From Thiothrix sp. (GTDB lineage Bacteria; Pseudomonadota; Gammaproteobacteria; Thiotrichales; Thiotrichaceae), in NCBI GenBank assembly GCA_008015155.1, contig SSFA01000023.1:80261-144260 (forward strand): a stretch of 64,000 nucleotides of DNA, read 5' to 3'. The translations under genes and the position numbers were made by a program. The notes beneath the pieces are model-generated. The model saw only the letters and a program-made list of their open reading frames with translations. It searched no databases and was not told where the DNA came from. Shown in pieces: positions 27,908 through 36,529 of the stretch (the stretch's first letter is position 1; the number at the start of each line of letters is the position of its first letter).

Positions 27908-28696
27908 CTAAGCGTGTGGTCCTAACTTGACTTTCAAACTATTGTTAATGGCTTGAGCGGTCTCTACCACCCACACGCGCCACTGTTCTAACTGCTGGGC
28001 TTGCAAACGATATACTGGGGTAGTCACTGAAATCCCGCCGCGTAATTCGCCTTGCGCCGATACCAAAGGGGCTGCCACACAACGAATCCCAACCTCATGT
28101 TCTTCACGATCTTCGGCATAATGCTGGGCGCGAATCTGCTCGACTTCAGCTAATAAAGCCGCTGGACTGGTTAAAGTGTGTTTAGTAAACACTTGAAAAT
28201 CCAAGCGCTGAGCTAACTCGGCAACACTGGCTTGATCCAATACCGACAACATTGCCTTACCCACCCCCGTGCAATAAACCGGCGAGGTATTGCCAATTTG
28301 TGAATGCATGCGCACCGCTTGGCAGCTTTCCACCTTATCCAAATACACCACGCGATCATCGCGCAATACGGCTAAATGCACCGTTTCATTCGTGCGCTCA
28401 TGCAAAGCTGCCAAAAACGGCGCAGCTACTTGGCGTAGGCTGTTTTGTGACCACGCTAAAGATGCCCAATTCAGTAAACGCACTCCTAACTCATACGTGC
28501 CGGTATCTGCATTTAGGGTGATCAAACCCTCTTCTAATAAATGGCTGATTTGCCGATGCAAACTGCCACGTGGCTGTCCTAAGCGATTCAATAAATCGGT
28601 AAAACGCAGTGGCTCATACGAGGTGGCAATCACATCCAACACTGCTAAGGCTTTACCTAAAGTACCCGTTTGTGATTCGGCTTTATCCAAGTTCAT
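27908..28696 (-). CDS. IclR-family transcriptional regulator of the galactoside operon
   Basis: A 262-residue IclR-type regulator. The N-terminal winged helix (residues about 10-75) contains [47 protein letters not shown]. The C-terminal effector domain has [21 protein letters not shown] and the conserved [31 protein letters not shown]. It is divergent from the transport and De Ley-Doudoroff operon and upstream of the shared ATPase gene, so it probably controls both. The effector may be galactose, galactonate or KDGal, which sequence cannot decide. Symmetric sites lie in the 123-base gap. Confidence 0.92.
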   Translation of the reverse strand: MNLDKAESQTGTLGKALAVLDVIATSYEPLRFTDLLNRLGQPRGSLHRQISHLLEEGLITLNADTGTYELGVRLLNWASLAWSQNSLRQVAAPFLAALHERTNETVHLAVLRDDRVVYLDKVESCQAVRMHSQIGNTSPVYCTGVGKAMLSVLDQASVAELAQRLDFQVFTKHTLTSPAALLAEVEQIRAQHYAEDREEHEVGIRCVAAPLVSAQGELRGGISVTTPVYRLQAQQLEQWRVWVVETAQAINNSLKVKLGPHA

Positions 28697-28703
28697 TCCC
28701 TAC

Positions 28704-28732
28704 TTGACATTAGTTGCATTTTTGCATATTAA
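28704..28732 (+). promoter_or_regulatory. Sigma-70 promoter of the galactoside/De Ley-Doudoroff operon
   Basis: TTGACA at 28704-28709 is a perfect -35 box, followed after 17 bases by TATTAA at 28727-28732 as -10. Transcription would start close to 28739, leaving a leader of about 80 bases before the binding-protein ATG at 28820, which has an AGGAGGAG ribosome site. Confidence 0.65.
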
Positions 28733-28740
28733 TTTAATTA

Positions 28741-28775
28741 TTCCAAATAGTAAAAACAAATTCCACTATTTGGAA
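28741..28775. promoter_or_regulatory. Inverted-repeat operator, probably for the IclR regulator
   Basis: TTCCAAATAGT at 28741-28751 and ACTATTTGGAA at 28765-28775 are exact reverse complements, 11 bases each, with a 13-base spacer. Within it, TTCCA-N5-TGGAA at 28761-28775 is a 15-base palindrome of the size IclR proteins usually bind. It starts at the predicted transcription start, so binding would block the promoter. Confidence 0.65.
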
Positions 28776-28819
28776 CAAAAATACCTGCATTAGGTACTTA
28801 CTAGGAGGAGAAAGACAAG

Positions 28820-30067
28820 ATGTTTACAAGTTTGCGCAAGTTATCTCTGGCTGCGTTGATGGCGGGCTTATTCAGTGCTTCAGCGTGGGCGGGTGATTTA
28901 GTAGTCAATTACGATGGTTCTGACCCAGCCCCGAAAAAAGCGTTTGAAGCCGTTATTGCGAAATTCCAAGAAGCCAATCCCGATATTAAAGTGAAATGGA
29001 ATACCTTCGATCACGAAGGCTACAAAACCTCAATCCGTAACTTCCTCACCGCTGATCCACCCGATGTTGCAGCTTGGTATGCAGCAAACCGCATGGCTCC
29101 ATTCGTCAAAGCGGGTTTATTTGAAGACGTTTCTGATGTTTGGGAAAAAGAAGGCTTGAATGATTCAATGGCCTCCGCAGCGGGTGCGATGACCATTGAT
29201 GGCAAAAAATGGGGCGTACCTTATACCTATTATCAATGGGGTGTTTATTACCGCAAAGATATCTTTGAGAAATTAGGCATTGCTGTTCCAAAAACGTGGG
29301 ATGAGTTATTAGCGGCTTCGGCTAAATTAAAAGAAAATGATATTACCCCGTTTGCAGTCGGTACTAAACAAACCTGGACTACTGGTGGCTGGTTTGATTA
29401 TTTGAATCTACGTACCAATGGCTATGAGGTACACCGTGATTTAACTTCCGGCAAAATTAAATACACCGATCCACGTATTCAAAAAACCTTTGATAATTGG
29501 GATGCCTTATTAAAGCCCGGCTATTTCTTAAAAGATCATGCTTCTTTCACTTGGCAAGATGCCCTAGCACCGATGGTACAAGGCAAAGCGGCGATGTATT
29601 TAATGGGTAATTTCGCCGTTGCCCCGTTACGTGAGGCCGGTTTAACGGATGCGCAATTAGGTTTCTTCCAATTCCCAGAAATTACTGCAGGCGTGGAAAA
29701 AGCTGAAGATGCACCAATTGATACTTTCCATATTCCTGCTAAAGCTAAAAATAAAGACGATGCGCGTAAATTCTTAGCTTTCTTAGCTTCACCCGATACC
29801 CAAACCATGGTGAATAAAGAATTAGGTCAATTGCCGATTAATAAGAATGCCCAAGTCGGTGACGATGTATTCTTAAAAGCAGGCTTTGAAATGCTCTCGA
29901 ATACTAAGCAATTAGCGCAATTCTATGACCGTGATGCCGATGCAGAAATGGCAAAAGCGGGTATGGATGGTTTCCAAGAGTTCATGATTAAACCCGAACG
30001 CCGTAAAGAAATTTTAGAGCGTTTAGATAAAGTGCAAGAAAAAGTGAATGCAAAAGCAAGTAATTAA
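28820..30067 (+). CDS. ABC transporter sugar-binding protein (galactoside importer)
   Basis: A 415-residue family-1 solute-binding protein. The signal peptide MFTSLRKLSLAALMAGLFSASAWA is cleaved before GDLVVNYDGSD; no lipobox is present. ADPPDVAAWYAANRMAPFVKAGLFEDVSDVW, GVPYTYYQWGVYYRKDIFEKLGI and MVQGKAAMYLMGNF are family landmarks. It is the first gene of the operon, with a strong ribosome site, and a stable hairpin follows, consistent with the high expression usual for binding proteins. Neighbouring GH36 and GH42 enzymes suggest that galactosides are the ligands. Confidence 0.9.
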   Translation: MFTSLRKLSLAALMAGLFSASAWAGDLVVNYDGSDPAPKKAFEAVIAKFQEANPDIKVKWNTFDHEGYKTSIRNFLTADPPDVAAWYAANRMAPFVKAGLFEDVSDVWEKEGLNDSMASAAGAMTIDGKKWGVPYTYYQWGVYYRKDIFEKLGIAVPKTWDELLAASAKLKENDITPFAVGTKQTWTTGGWFDYLNLRTNGYEVHRDLTSGKIKYTDPRIQKTFDNWDALLKPGYFLKDHASFTWQDALAPMVQGKAAMYLMGNFAVAPLREAGLTDAQLGFFQFPEITAGVEKAEDAPIDTFHIPAKAKNKDDARKFLAFLASPDTQTMVNKELGQLPINKNAQVGDDVFLKAGFEMLSNTKQLAQFYDRDADAEMAKAGMDGFQEFMIKPERRKEILERLDKVQEKVNAKASN

Positions 30068-30098
30068 TACACTTGTGTTTCACTAAAGCGTCATCACG

Positions 30099-30123
30099 GG
30101 AAGAATAGCTAGGCTATTCTTCC
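30099..30123 (+). terminator. Intercistronic hairpin after the binding-protein gene
   Basis: GGAAGAATAGC at 30099-30109 and GCTATTCTTCC at 30113-30123 form a perfect 11-pair stem with loop TAG, 32 bases after the binding-protein stop and just before the ribosome site of the next permease. It probably stabilises the upstream message and limits read-through. Confidence 0.65.
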
Positions 30124-30140
30124 TCTCGCAAGGAGTTAGC

Positions 30141-31055
30141 ATGAATCTAGCCACACCCCAATCTCAAACGGGCTTTGCGGCTTGGTGGAAACAGCATCGT
30201 TTTAAAATTATCCCGTGGCTATTTTTAGCTCCTGGTTTATTTATGTTTACGCTGTATGTCATCTGGCCTATATTCCAATCCATTTGGATTAGCTTTTATG
30301 ATTGGGATGGTTTAGGCGATCCGCGTTTTATTGGTTTAGCTAACTACCGTGAATTATGGCAGGATGATGGCTTTTATACCTCCTTAAAGAATAATGTCAT
30401 CTGGCTAGTATTATATATGCTAGCTGTGCCCGCTGGATTATTTATTGCCCTATTCTTAAATCAAACCGTCTTTGGCATTCGTTTATATAAATCACTGTTT
30501 TTCTTCCCCTTTGTGATTAGCCAAGTCGTGGTGGGTTTAGTGTTTGCGTGGTTCTATGATCCTAGCAATGGCATTCTCGCGCTGATTTTTCATGCCTTTG
30601 GCGGCACACCACCCGCCATTTTATCTGATGAAAACTATGTGACCTACGGCATTATCGCCGCTGGGCTTTGGCCACAAATAGCCTATTGCATGATTTTATA
30701 TTTAACTGGTTTGAATAATGTAGCCCCTGAACAAATTGAAGCAGCACGCTTAGATGGGGCTAAAGGTTTGCGTATGCTTTGGCATGTGATTTTGCCGCAA
30801 TTACGCCCTGCTACCTTTATTGCGATTGTGGTGACAGTAATCGGCGCATTACGTTCCTTTGATTTAATTTCGATTATGACACAAGGCGGCCCTTATGGTT
30901 CTTCAAGGGTACTCGCCTATTATATGTATGAAACCGCTTTATCCGAATATGGGTATCGTATGGGCTATGGTGCCACGATTGCTGTCATACTCTTCTTGAT
31001 TATGATGGTTTATATTTCCTTCTTCCTCTGGCGCATGTATCAACAGGAAAAATAA
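30141..31055 (+). CDS. ABC sugar transporter permease (MalF/UgpA type)
   Basis: A 304-residue permease with six predicted membrane helices, the first at IIPWLFLAPGLFMFTLYVIWPIF. ISFYDWDGLGDPRFIGLANYRELW is the usual periplasmic signature of MalF-like proteins, and EQIEAARLDGAKGLRMLWHVILPQLRP is the EAA loop contacting the ATPase. An AAGGAG ribosome site precedes the ATG. It ends two bases before the second permease, so the pair is co-translated. The importer is completed by the binding protein upstream and probably by the divergent ATPase. Confidence 0.92.
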   Translation: MNLATPQSQTGFAAWWKQHRFKIIPWLFLAPGLFMFTLYVIWPIFQSIWISFYDWDGLGDPRFIGLANYRELWQDDGFYTSLKNNVIWLVLYMLAVPAGLFIALFLNQTVFGIRLYKSLFFFPFVISQVVVGLVFAWFYDPSNGILALIFHAFGGTPPAILSDENYVTYGIIAAGLWPQIAYCMILYLTGLNNVAPEQIEAARLDGAKGLRMLWHVILPQLRPATFIAIVVTVIGALRSFDLISIMTQGGPYGSSRVLAYYMYETALSEYGYRMGYGATIAVILFLIMMVYISFFLWRMYQQEK

Positions 31056-31057
31056 TT

Positions 31058-31906
31058 ATGTTTCCACGCCCGATTGAAACTCTTTCGCATCGTACTCAAG
31101 TTTTATATAAATTTGCTTTACCGATCGCGCTTATTCTGTGGTTACTGCCTTTATTAGCGGTGATGCTAACTTCGATTCGCTCACCTGGAGATATTAATGC
31201 CGGTAATTATTGGGGTTGGCCGACTGATTTTAATCTGATTGAAAATTACAGTGCTATTTTCACCCAAACGCCGATTTTTAAATATATCCTTAATTCCTTT
31301 AAAATCACTATCCCCACCGTAGCGATTACTTTATTTTTAAGTTGTATGACGGGTTATGCGCTGGCGATTTATCGCTTTAAAGTGAATCTTTGGGTTTTCT
31401 TCATTTTTGTTGCCGGAAACTTTGTACCGTTTCAGATTTTAATGGTGCCAGTACGTGATTTCTCGGTGCAAACTGGCTTATATGACACGATTACTGGCTT
31501 AGTCTTATTTCACTCAGCTTTTCAAGCAGGTTTCTGTACGCTGTTTATGCGTAATTTTATCAAAGCCCTGCCCTTTGATTTAATTGAATCGGCGCGGGTG
31601 GAAGGCGTGGGTGAATTTAAGATTTTTTGGTATATCGTGATGCCCTTAATGCGCCCTGCGATTGCTGCTTTAGCGGTGCTGATTTTTACTTTCATTTGGA
31701 ATGATTATTTCTGGGCAACTGCTTTGGTGCAAGGTGATCAAGCTATGCCCATTACCGCAGGCTTAAAATCACTAAATGGCCAATGGATTGCGCAGTGGCA
31801 TTTGATTTCAGCCGGATCGATTGTGGCTGCTTTACCACCGGTTTTAATGTTCTTTTTAATGCAAAAACATTTCATTGCTGGTCTCACGCTAGGAGCGGTG
31901 AAATGA
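31058..31906 (+). CDS. ABC sugar transporter permease (MalG/UgpE type)
   Basis: A 282-residue inner-membrane permease with six helices (FALPIALILWLLPLLAVML first). FDLIESARVEGVGEFKIFWYIVMPLMRP is the EAA loop, and IFTFIWNDYFWATALVQGD is the conserved late loop. The stop overlaps the GH36 start (ATGA), tying transport to hydrolysis in translation. It pairs with the MalF-type permease immediately upstream. Confidence 0.92.
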   Translation: MFPRPIETLSHRTQVLYKFALPIALILWLLPLLAVMLTSIRSPGDINAGNYWGWPTDFNLIENYSAIFTQTPIFKYILNSFKITIPTVAITLFLSCMTGYALAIYRFKVNLWVFFIFVAGNFVPFQILMVPVRDFSVQTGLYDTITGLVLFHSAFQAGFCTLFMRNFIKALPFDLIESARVEGVGEFKIFWYIVMPLMRPAIAALAVLIFTFIWNDYFWATALVQGDQAMPITAGLKSLNGQWIAQWHLISAGSIVAALPPVLMFFLMQKHFIAGLTLGAVK

Positions 31907-34005
31907 GTTTGCAAACTTGGCGCTTGGATAGCGACACTTGCACTTATGTATTTATTGCTGAAAACCAAGCCATGCCCGAATGTGTATATTGGGGTGCGGC
32001 TTTAGCTCGTGATGAAGATTTAGAGCAACTCACCTTTGGTACACGTCGCCCGCTTACCAATGCGACTTTAGATCGCTATGCGCCCTTGAGTTTGTATCCT
32101 GAAGAAATCACTGGCTGGCAAGCTCAAGTGGGCTTAGAGCTGAGTGATTTAGATGGTAAGCGCTTATTAACTCAGTTTGTCTTGGTCAAGGCTGAACAAA
32201 CCGGGCAAACCCTGCACTTCACTTTGACTGAAGCCACTATTGGTTTAAGCCTAAACATCCAGCTTGAGTTAAGGCCTTATGCCGTGTTAAGCGCACGCAG
32301 CGAATTGACTGTCACAGGTACGCAAGCTATTAAGATTGAGCATTTCAGTGCGCCGGTCTTGCCAGTGCCCGATACGTGTACGCAATTGCTGGATTTTGCG
32401 GGGCGTTGGTGTGGCGAATTTCAGGCGCAAACCCGCGCATGGCAAAGCGGCGCATGGTTACGTGAATCGCATGAAGGACGTACCGGACATGGTTTTAGCC
32501 CGACTTGTTTTGCTTTAAACGCCACCAGTTCTAATACCCAAGGCGAAGTACGTGGCTGGCATTTAGGTTGGTCGGGTGGGCATCAGGCTTTAGCGGAAGA
32601 ATTGCAAGACGGTCGTCGCCAGATTCAATTCAGTCGCGCCCAAGCCAACATGGTATTAAAGCCTAATGAAACTTTAGATACCCCGTCTTTGTATTGTGTC
32701 TATTCCGCACAAGGTTTGAATGGCGCTTTGCAGTCTTATCATCAACTATTACGCGAGCAGTTAATTCACTTTCCCGATCCAAAACGCTCGCGCCCTGTAC
32801 ATTACAACTGCTGGGAAGCGATCTATTTCGATCACAGCTTGGATGGTTTAAAAACCTTAGCGACGCAAGCGGCTGAGTTAGGCGCAGAGCGTTTTGTCTT
32901 GGATGATGGCTGGTTTAAAGGGCGGCATCATGATTTAGCCGCGTTGGGTGATTGGACAGTAGATAGCGGTAAATATCCGCAAGGTTTGCATCCACTGATT
33001 GAGCATATTCACCAAGTCGGCATGCGCTTTGGTTTGTGGGTAGAGCCAGAAATGGTGAATCCGGATAGTGATTTATACCGCGCTCATCCAGACTGGGTAT
33101 TAGGCCCAAAGCAGCAAGCCTTAGGTCGAAATCAACTGGCGCTCGATTTACAGCATCCAGCAGTGCTTGACTACTTGTATCAAGCCTTGAGTGCTTTATT
33201 GCGCGAATACCCGATTGATTATTTAAAATGGGATCATAATCGGGTCTTGACGGGGGCTTCCTATCAGCAAACTCTCGCGTATTACAATCTCTTGACGCGC
33301 TTACGGCAAGAATTTCCCCAAGTCGAAATCGAAAGCTGTGCCTCGGGTGGCGGGCGAATTGATTATGGTGTATTGGCGCATACCCATCGGGTGTGGTTGT
33401 CGGACTCCAATGATGCTTTGGAACGCTGGCGCATGCAGCATGAAGCCGCTTTGATTTTAGCCCCTGAAATTACCGGTTCGCATGTGGGGCCACGTACTTG
33501 TCATAGTTCAGGGCGGGTGTTACCGATGGCGTTTCGCGCGTGGGTGGCAGCCTCACGGCATATGGGTTTTGAGATGGATTTGCGCGAATTAGATGCAGCG
33601 GAAACCCAAACCTTAAAGCAAATTACCGCTTGGTGGAAAGCGAATCGCGACTGGCTGTTTAAAGGTCGCTTACATCGTTTGGATAGCCAAGAACCAGACG
33701 TGATTGCGGAAATGACGGTGGCTGCGCAGGGTGAACGCTTTGTGTTGTTTGCAGGTTTAATGCAGCCCCCGAAACCCAATTCACGGCGGATTTTGCGCTT
33801 AACTGGTTTAGAGCCAACTGCGCGGTATCGCTTGCGTTCGGCGCAACCGGATACCTTAAGTTCGCCGATTAATCGTTTATGGCGCTCACCGATTCAAACG
33901 GAACAAGGTTTGGTTTTAAGTGGGCAAAGTTTAATGCAGGCAGGGATTAGCCTACCTCTCACATTCCCAGCACAGATGAATGTGATTGAAGGGGAACGAC
34001 TTTAA
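31903..34005 (+). CDS. GH36 alpha-galactosidase
   Basis: A 700-residue glycoside hydrolase family 36 enzyme. An N-terminal beta-sandwich (residues 1 to about 300) precedes the TIM barrel, which has NCWEAIYFDHSLDGL, FVLDDGWFKGRHHD and GLWVEPEMVNPDSDLY. The nucleophile is Asp444 in DYLKWDHNR; the acid/base is one of the aspartates in SDSND (501-504). ESCASGGGRIDYG and GSHVGPRTCHSS are further signatures. It lacks a signal peptide and so acts in the cytoplasm on imported melibiose- or raffinose-like sugars. The true start is the ATG overlapping the permease stop; a longer frame from 31783 lies inside the permease. Confidence 0.92.
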   Translation: MSLQTWRLDSDTCTYVFIAENQAMPECVYWGAALARDEDLEQLTFGTRRPLTNATLDRYAPLSLYPEEITGWQAQVGLELSDLDGKRLLTQFVLVKAEQTGQTLHFTLTEATIGLSLNIQLELRPYAVLSARSELTVTGTQAIKIEHFSAPVLPVPDTCTQLLDFAGRWCGEFQAQTRAWQSGAWLRESHEGRTGHGFSPTCFALNATSSNTQGEVRGWHLGWSGGHQALAEELQDGRRQIQFSRAQANMVLKPNETLDTPSLYCVYSAQGLNGALQSYHQLLREQLIHFPDPKRSRPVHYNCWEAIYFDHSLDGLKTLATQAAELGAERFVLDDGWFKGRHHDLAALGDWTVDSGKYPQGLHPLIEHIHQVGMRFGLWVEPEMVNPDSDLYRAHPDWVLGPKQQALGRNQLALDLQHPAVLDYLYQALSALLREYPIDYLKWDHNRVLTGASYQQTLAYYNLLTRLRQEFPQVEIESCASGGGRIDYGVLAHTHRVWLSDSNDALERWRMQHEAALILAPEITGSHVGPRTCHSSGRVLPMAFRAWVAASRHMGFEMDLRELDAAETQTLKQITAWWKANRDWLFKGRLHRLDSQEPDVIAEMTVAAQGERFVLFAGLMQPPKPNSRRILRLTGLEPTARYRLRSAQPDTLSSPINRLWRSPIQTEQGLVLSGQSLMQAGISLPLTFPAQMNVIEGERL

Positions 34006-35733
34006 ATGACTGAGAATACTAAAAAACCACTGCGTAGCCGCCATTGGTATGGCAAAACGGATAAAGACAGCTTTATTCATCGCTCGTGGATGAAAAATCA
34101 GGGCTTCCCCGATCATGCTTTTGATGGTCGCCCGGTGATTGGCATTTGCAATACCTGGTCGGAACTCACCCCTTGTAATAGTCATTTGCGCACTTTGGCG
34201 GAAGGTGTGAAACGTGGTGTGTGGGAAGCCGGTGGTTTTCCGGTTGAATTTCCAGTGATGTCTTTGGGCGAAACCCAAATTCGCCCGACTGCTATGCTCT
34301 ATCGCAATCTCTTGTCGATGGATGTGGAAGAGTCGATACGTGCCTATGGCATGGATGGTGTCGTGCTCTTGGGTGGCTGTGATAAAACTACGCCCGGGCA
34401 GTTAATGGGTGCAGCTTCCGTCGATTTACCCACGATTGTGGTGTCTTCAGGCCCCATGCTGAATGGTAAATGGCGCGGCAAAGATATTGGCTCAGGCACG
34501 GATGTCTGGAAATTTTCCGAAGCGGTACGCGCTGGCGAAATGTCCATGCAGGAATTTATGGCGGCAGAAAGTGGCATGTCACGTAGTCCCGGTGTGTGTA
34601 TGACGATGGGCACGGCTTCCACGATGGCTTCTTTAGTCGAAGCGATGGGTTTAAGCTTGCCGCACAATGCCGCTTTACCGGCGGTGGATGCACGGCGCAT
34701 GGCTTTAGCGCATATGACCGGCAAGCGCATAGTCGAAATGGTGAAAGAGAATTTGCTTTTAAGTCAATTACTCACCCGTGAAGCCTTTGAAAATGCGATT
34801 GTGGCAAATGCGGCGATTGGTGGCTCGACCAATGCAGTAGTGCATCTACTCGCGATTGCGGGACGCGCTGGCGTGCCTTTGAGTTTGGATGATTTCAGTC
34901 AATTAGGCGGCGAAGTGCCTTGTCTGGTGAACTGTATGCCTTCAGGTCAGTATCTGATGGAAGACTTTTGTTATGCAGGTGGCATGCCCGCTTTATTGAA
35001 TGAAGTACAGCATCTACTCAAACCTGATGCGCCGACTGTCATGGCTAAGCCCATTCAAAGCTATTGGCAAGGTGCGGAAAACTTTAATCCGGACGTGATT
35101 CGCCCCCTCACGAATCCACTACGTAAAGCAGCAGGCATTCGCGTATTGCGCGGCAATATTGCCCCACGCGGTGCGATTATTAAGCCTTCCGCCGCCAGCG
35201 AGCATTTATTGCAGCATGAAGCCGAAGCTTATGTATTTGAAAGCATTGAAGACCTGAAAGCGAATATTGATCGCCCTGATTTACCCGTCACCGCCGATAC
35301 GATTTTAGTATTAAAAGGTTGCGGCCCTAAAGGTTATCCGGGGATGGCGGAAGTCGGTAATATGCCGATTCCAGCGCGGCTAGTGAAAGAAGGTGTGCGC
35401 GACATGGTGCGCATTTCGGATGCACGTATGTCCGGCACAGCCTTTGGCACCGTAGTCTTGCATGTTGTGCCCGAAACCCAAGCTGGTGGCCCCTTAGCAG
35501 TGGTGAAAACCGGTGATCGGATTCGCTTGGATGTGGCTAAAGGGGAGCTGAGTTTATTGATTAGTGATACTGAATTAGCCGAGCGTATGGCGCAATGGCA
35601 GGCTCCTGCTCAGGAGTTTCAGCGCGGTTATTACAAACTTTATATTGATCATGTGATGCAAGCAGATACCGGGGCGGATTTAGACTTTTTAGTCGGTCAC
35701 AGTGGCTCTGAAGTCAAACGTGAATCACATTGA
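34006..35733 (+). CDS. IlvD/Edd-family sugar-acid dehydratase, probably acting on galactonate
   Basis: A 575-residue dehydratase of the IlvD/Edd family with an Fe-S cluster. Ligand cysteines are expected in GICNTWSELTPCN, LLGGCDKTTPGQL and SPGVCMTMGTAS. Overall it resembles L-arabinonate dehydratase-type enzymes (RSRHWYGKTDKDSFIHRSWMKNQG, RPTAMLYRNLLSMDVEE, NCGPKGYPGMAEVGN-like GCGPKGYPGMAEVGN). In this operon it stands where DgoD (enolase superfamily) would act, so it probably converts D-galactonate to 2-keto-3-deoxygalactonate; arabinonate or fuconate may also be accepted. It begins at the base after the GH36 stop. Confidence 0.85.
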   Translation: MTENTKKPLRSRHWYGKTDKDSFIHRSWMKNQGFPDHAFDGRPVIGICNTWSELTPCNSHLRTLAEGVKRGVWEAGGFPVEFPVMSLGETQIRPTAMLYRNLLSMDVEESIRAYGMDGVVLLGGCDKTTPGQLMGAASVDLPTIVVSSGPMLNGKWRGKDIGSGTDVWKFSEAVRAGEMSMQEFMAAESGMSRSPGVCMTMGTASTMASLVEAMGLSLPHNAALPAVDARRMALAHMTGKRIVEMVKENLLLSQLLTREAFENAIVANAAIGGSTNAVVHLLAIAGRAGVPLSLDDFSQLGGEVPCLVNCMPSGQYLMEDFCYAGGMPALLNEVQHLLKPDAPTVMAKPIQSYWQGAENFNPDVIRPLTNPLRKAAGIRVLRGNIAPRGAIIKPSAASEHLLQHEAEAYVFESIEDLKANIDRPDLPVTADTILVLKGCGPKGYPGMAEVGNMPIPARLVKEGVRDMVRISDARMSGTAFGTVVLHVVPETQAGGPLAVVKTGDRIRLDVAKGELSLLISDTELAERMAQWQAPAQEFQRGYYKLYIDHVMQADTGADLDFLVGHSGSEVKRESH

Positions 35734-35743
35734 GGAGCAGCAG

Positions 35744-36529
35744 ATGGATGGGATTGTGAATAAATTGCCTTGCACGTTTAGCGATCTACAAGGCGCGAGT
35801 GTGTTTATAACGGGCGGTGGTTCGGGTATTGGTGCAGCACTCACTGAAGGCTTTATCCAGCAAGGAGCGAAAGTCGCCTTTGTCCAGCGTCACGATGCTA
35901 AAGAGTTCTGTGATCGGATGGAACAATTGTATGGCACACGCCCGCTGTTTACCCTCTGCGATATTAGCGACATTGAGCATTTAAAACAGGCTATGCAGGA
36001 AGCTGCGCAAGCCCACGGTGCGATTAAAATCTTAGTCAATAATGCAGCCGTCGATAATCGTCATAAGCTCAGTGATTACAGTGTTTCTGACTGGGATCAA
36101 TCCATCAATGTGAATTTACGCCCGCATTTTTTTACCGCACAAGCAGCGGCTGCGGGTATGAAAGCTTTAGGCGGTGGTTCGATTATAAATTTGTCCTCTA
36201 TTTCCTATTTAATGGGTAATGCAGGGTATCCGGCTTATGTGGCAGCTAAGGCAGGTATTACCGGTTTGACTCGGGGTTTAGCGCGGGAATTGGGACCCGA
36301 TAAAATCCGCGTGAATGCACTCTTGCCCGGCTGGGTGATGACCGAGCGGCAGAAAGAATTGTGGGTCACGGAAGACGATTTAAAGGCGCATGTGGAGCGC
36401 CAATGTTTAAAAGAACTCTTGCAGCCTGAAGATATGGTCGGCGCTACCCTATTTTTAGCTTCAGAGGCTTCAAAAATGCTCACCGGACAAGCGCTTGTGG
36501 TGGATGGTGGCGTGGTGGTGACAGGATGA
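35744..36529 (+). CDS. SDR-family dehydrogenase, probably D-galactose 1-dehydrogenase
   Basis: A 261-residue short-chain dehydrogenase. TGGGSGIG near the N-terminus is the NAD(P)-binding motif, NNAA is present, and the catalytic residues are Ser in LSSISYLMG and Tyr-x3-Lys in YVAAKAG. The C-terminal GQALVVDGGVVVTG is typical. The start is the ATG at 35744 with GAGGAG eight to eleven bases before it; the longer frame starts inside the dehydratase. In the operon it is the only candidate for oxidising galactose to galactonolactone. The stop overlaps the kinase start (ATGA). Substrate specificity is inferred from context. Confidence 0.82.
   Translation: MDGIVNKLPCTFSDLQGASVFITGGGSGIGAALTEGFIQQGAKVAFVQRHDAKEFCDRMEQLYGTRPLFTLCDISDIEHLKQAMQEAAQAHGAIKILVNNAAVDNRHKLSDYSVSDWDQSINVNLRPHFFTAQAAAAGMKALGGGSIINLSSISYLMGNAGYPAYVAAKAGITGLTRGLARELGPDKIRVNALLPGWVMTERQKELWVTEDDLKAHVERQCLKELLQPEDMVGATLFLASEASKMLTGQALVVDGGVVVTG

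Noticed and set aside
28290..28793. 167-residue plus-strand frame opposite the IclR gene
   Set aside because: Low-complexity Cys/Lys-rich shadow running through the promoter and operator; the IclR frame is clearly the coding one.
31783..31902. A longer N-terminus for the GH36 alpha-galactosidase
   Set aside because: It lies wholly within the preceding permease in another frame; the ATG overlapping the permease stop (ATGA) fits the coupling seen through the operon.
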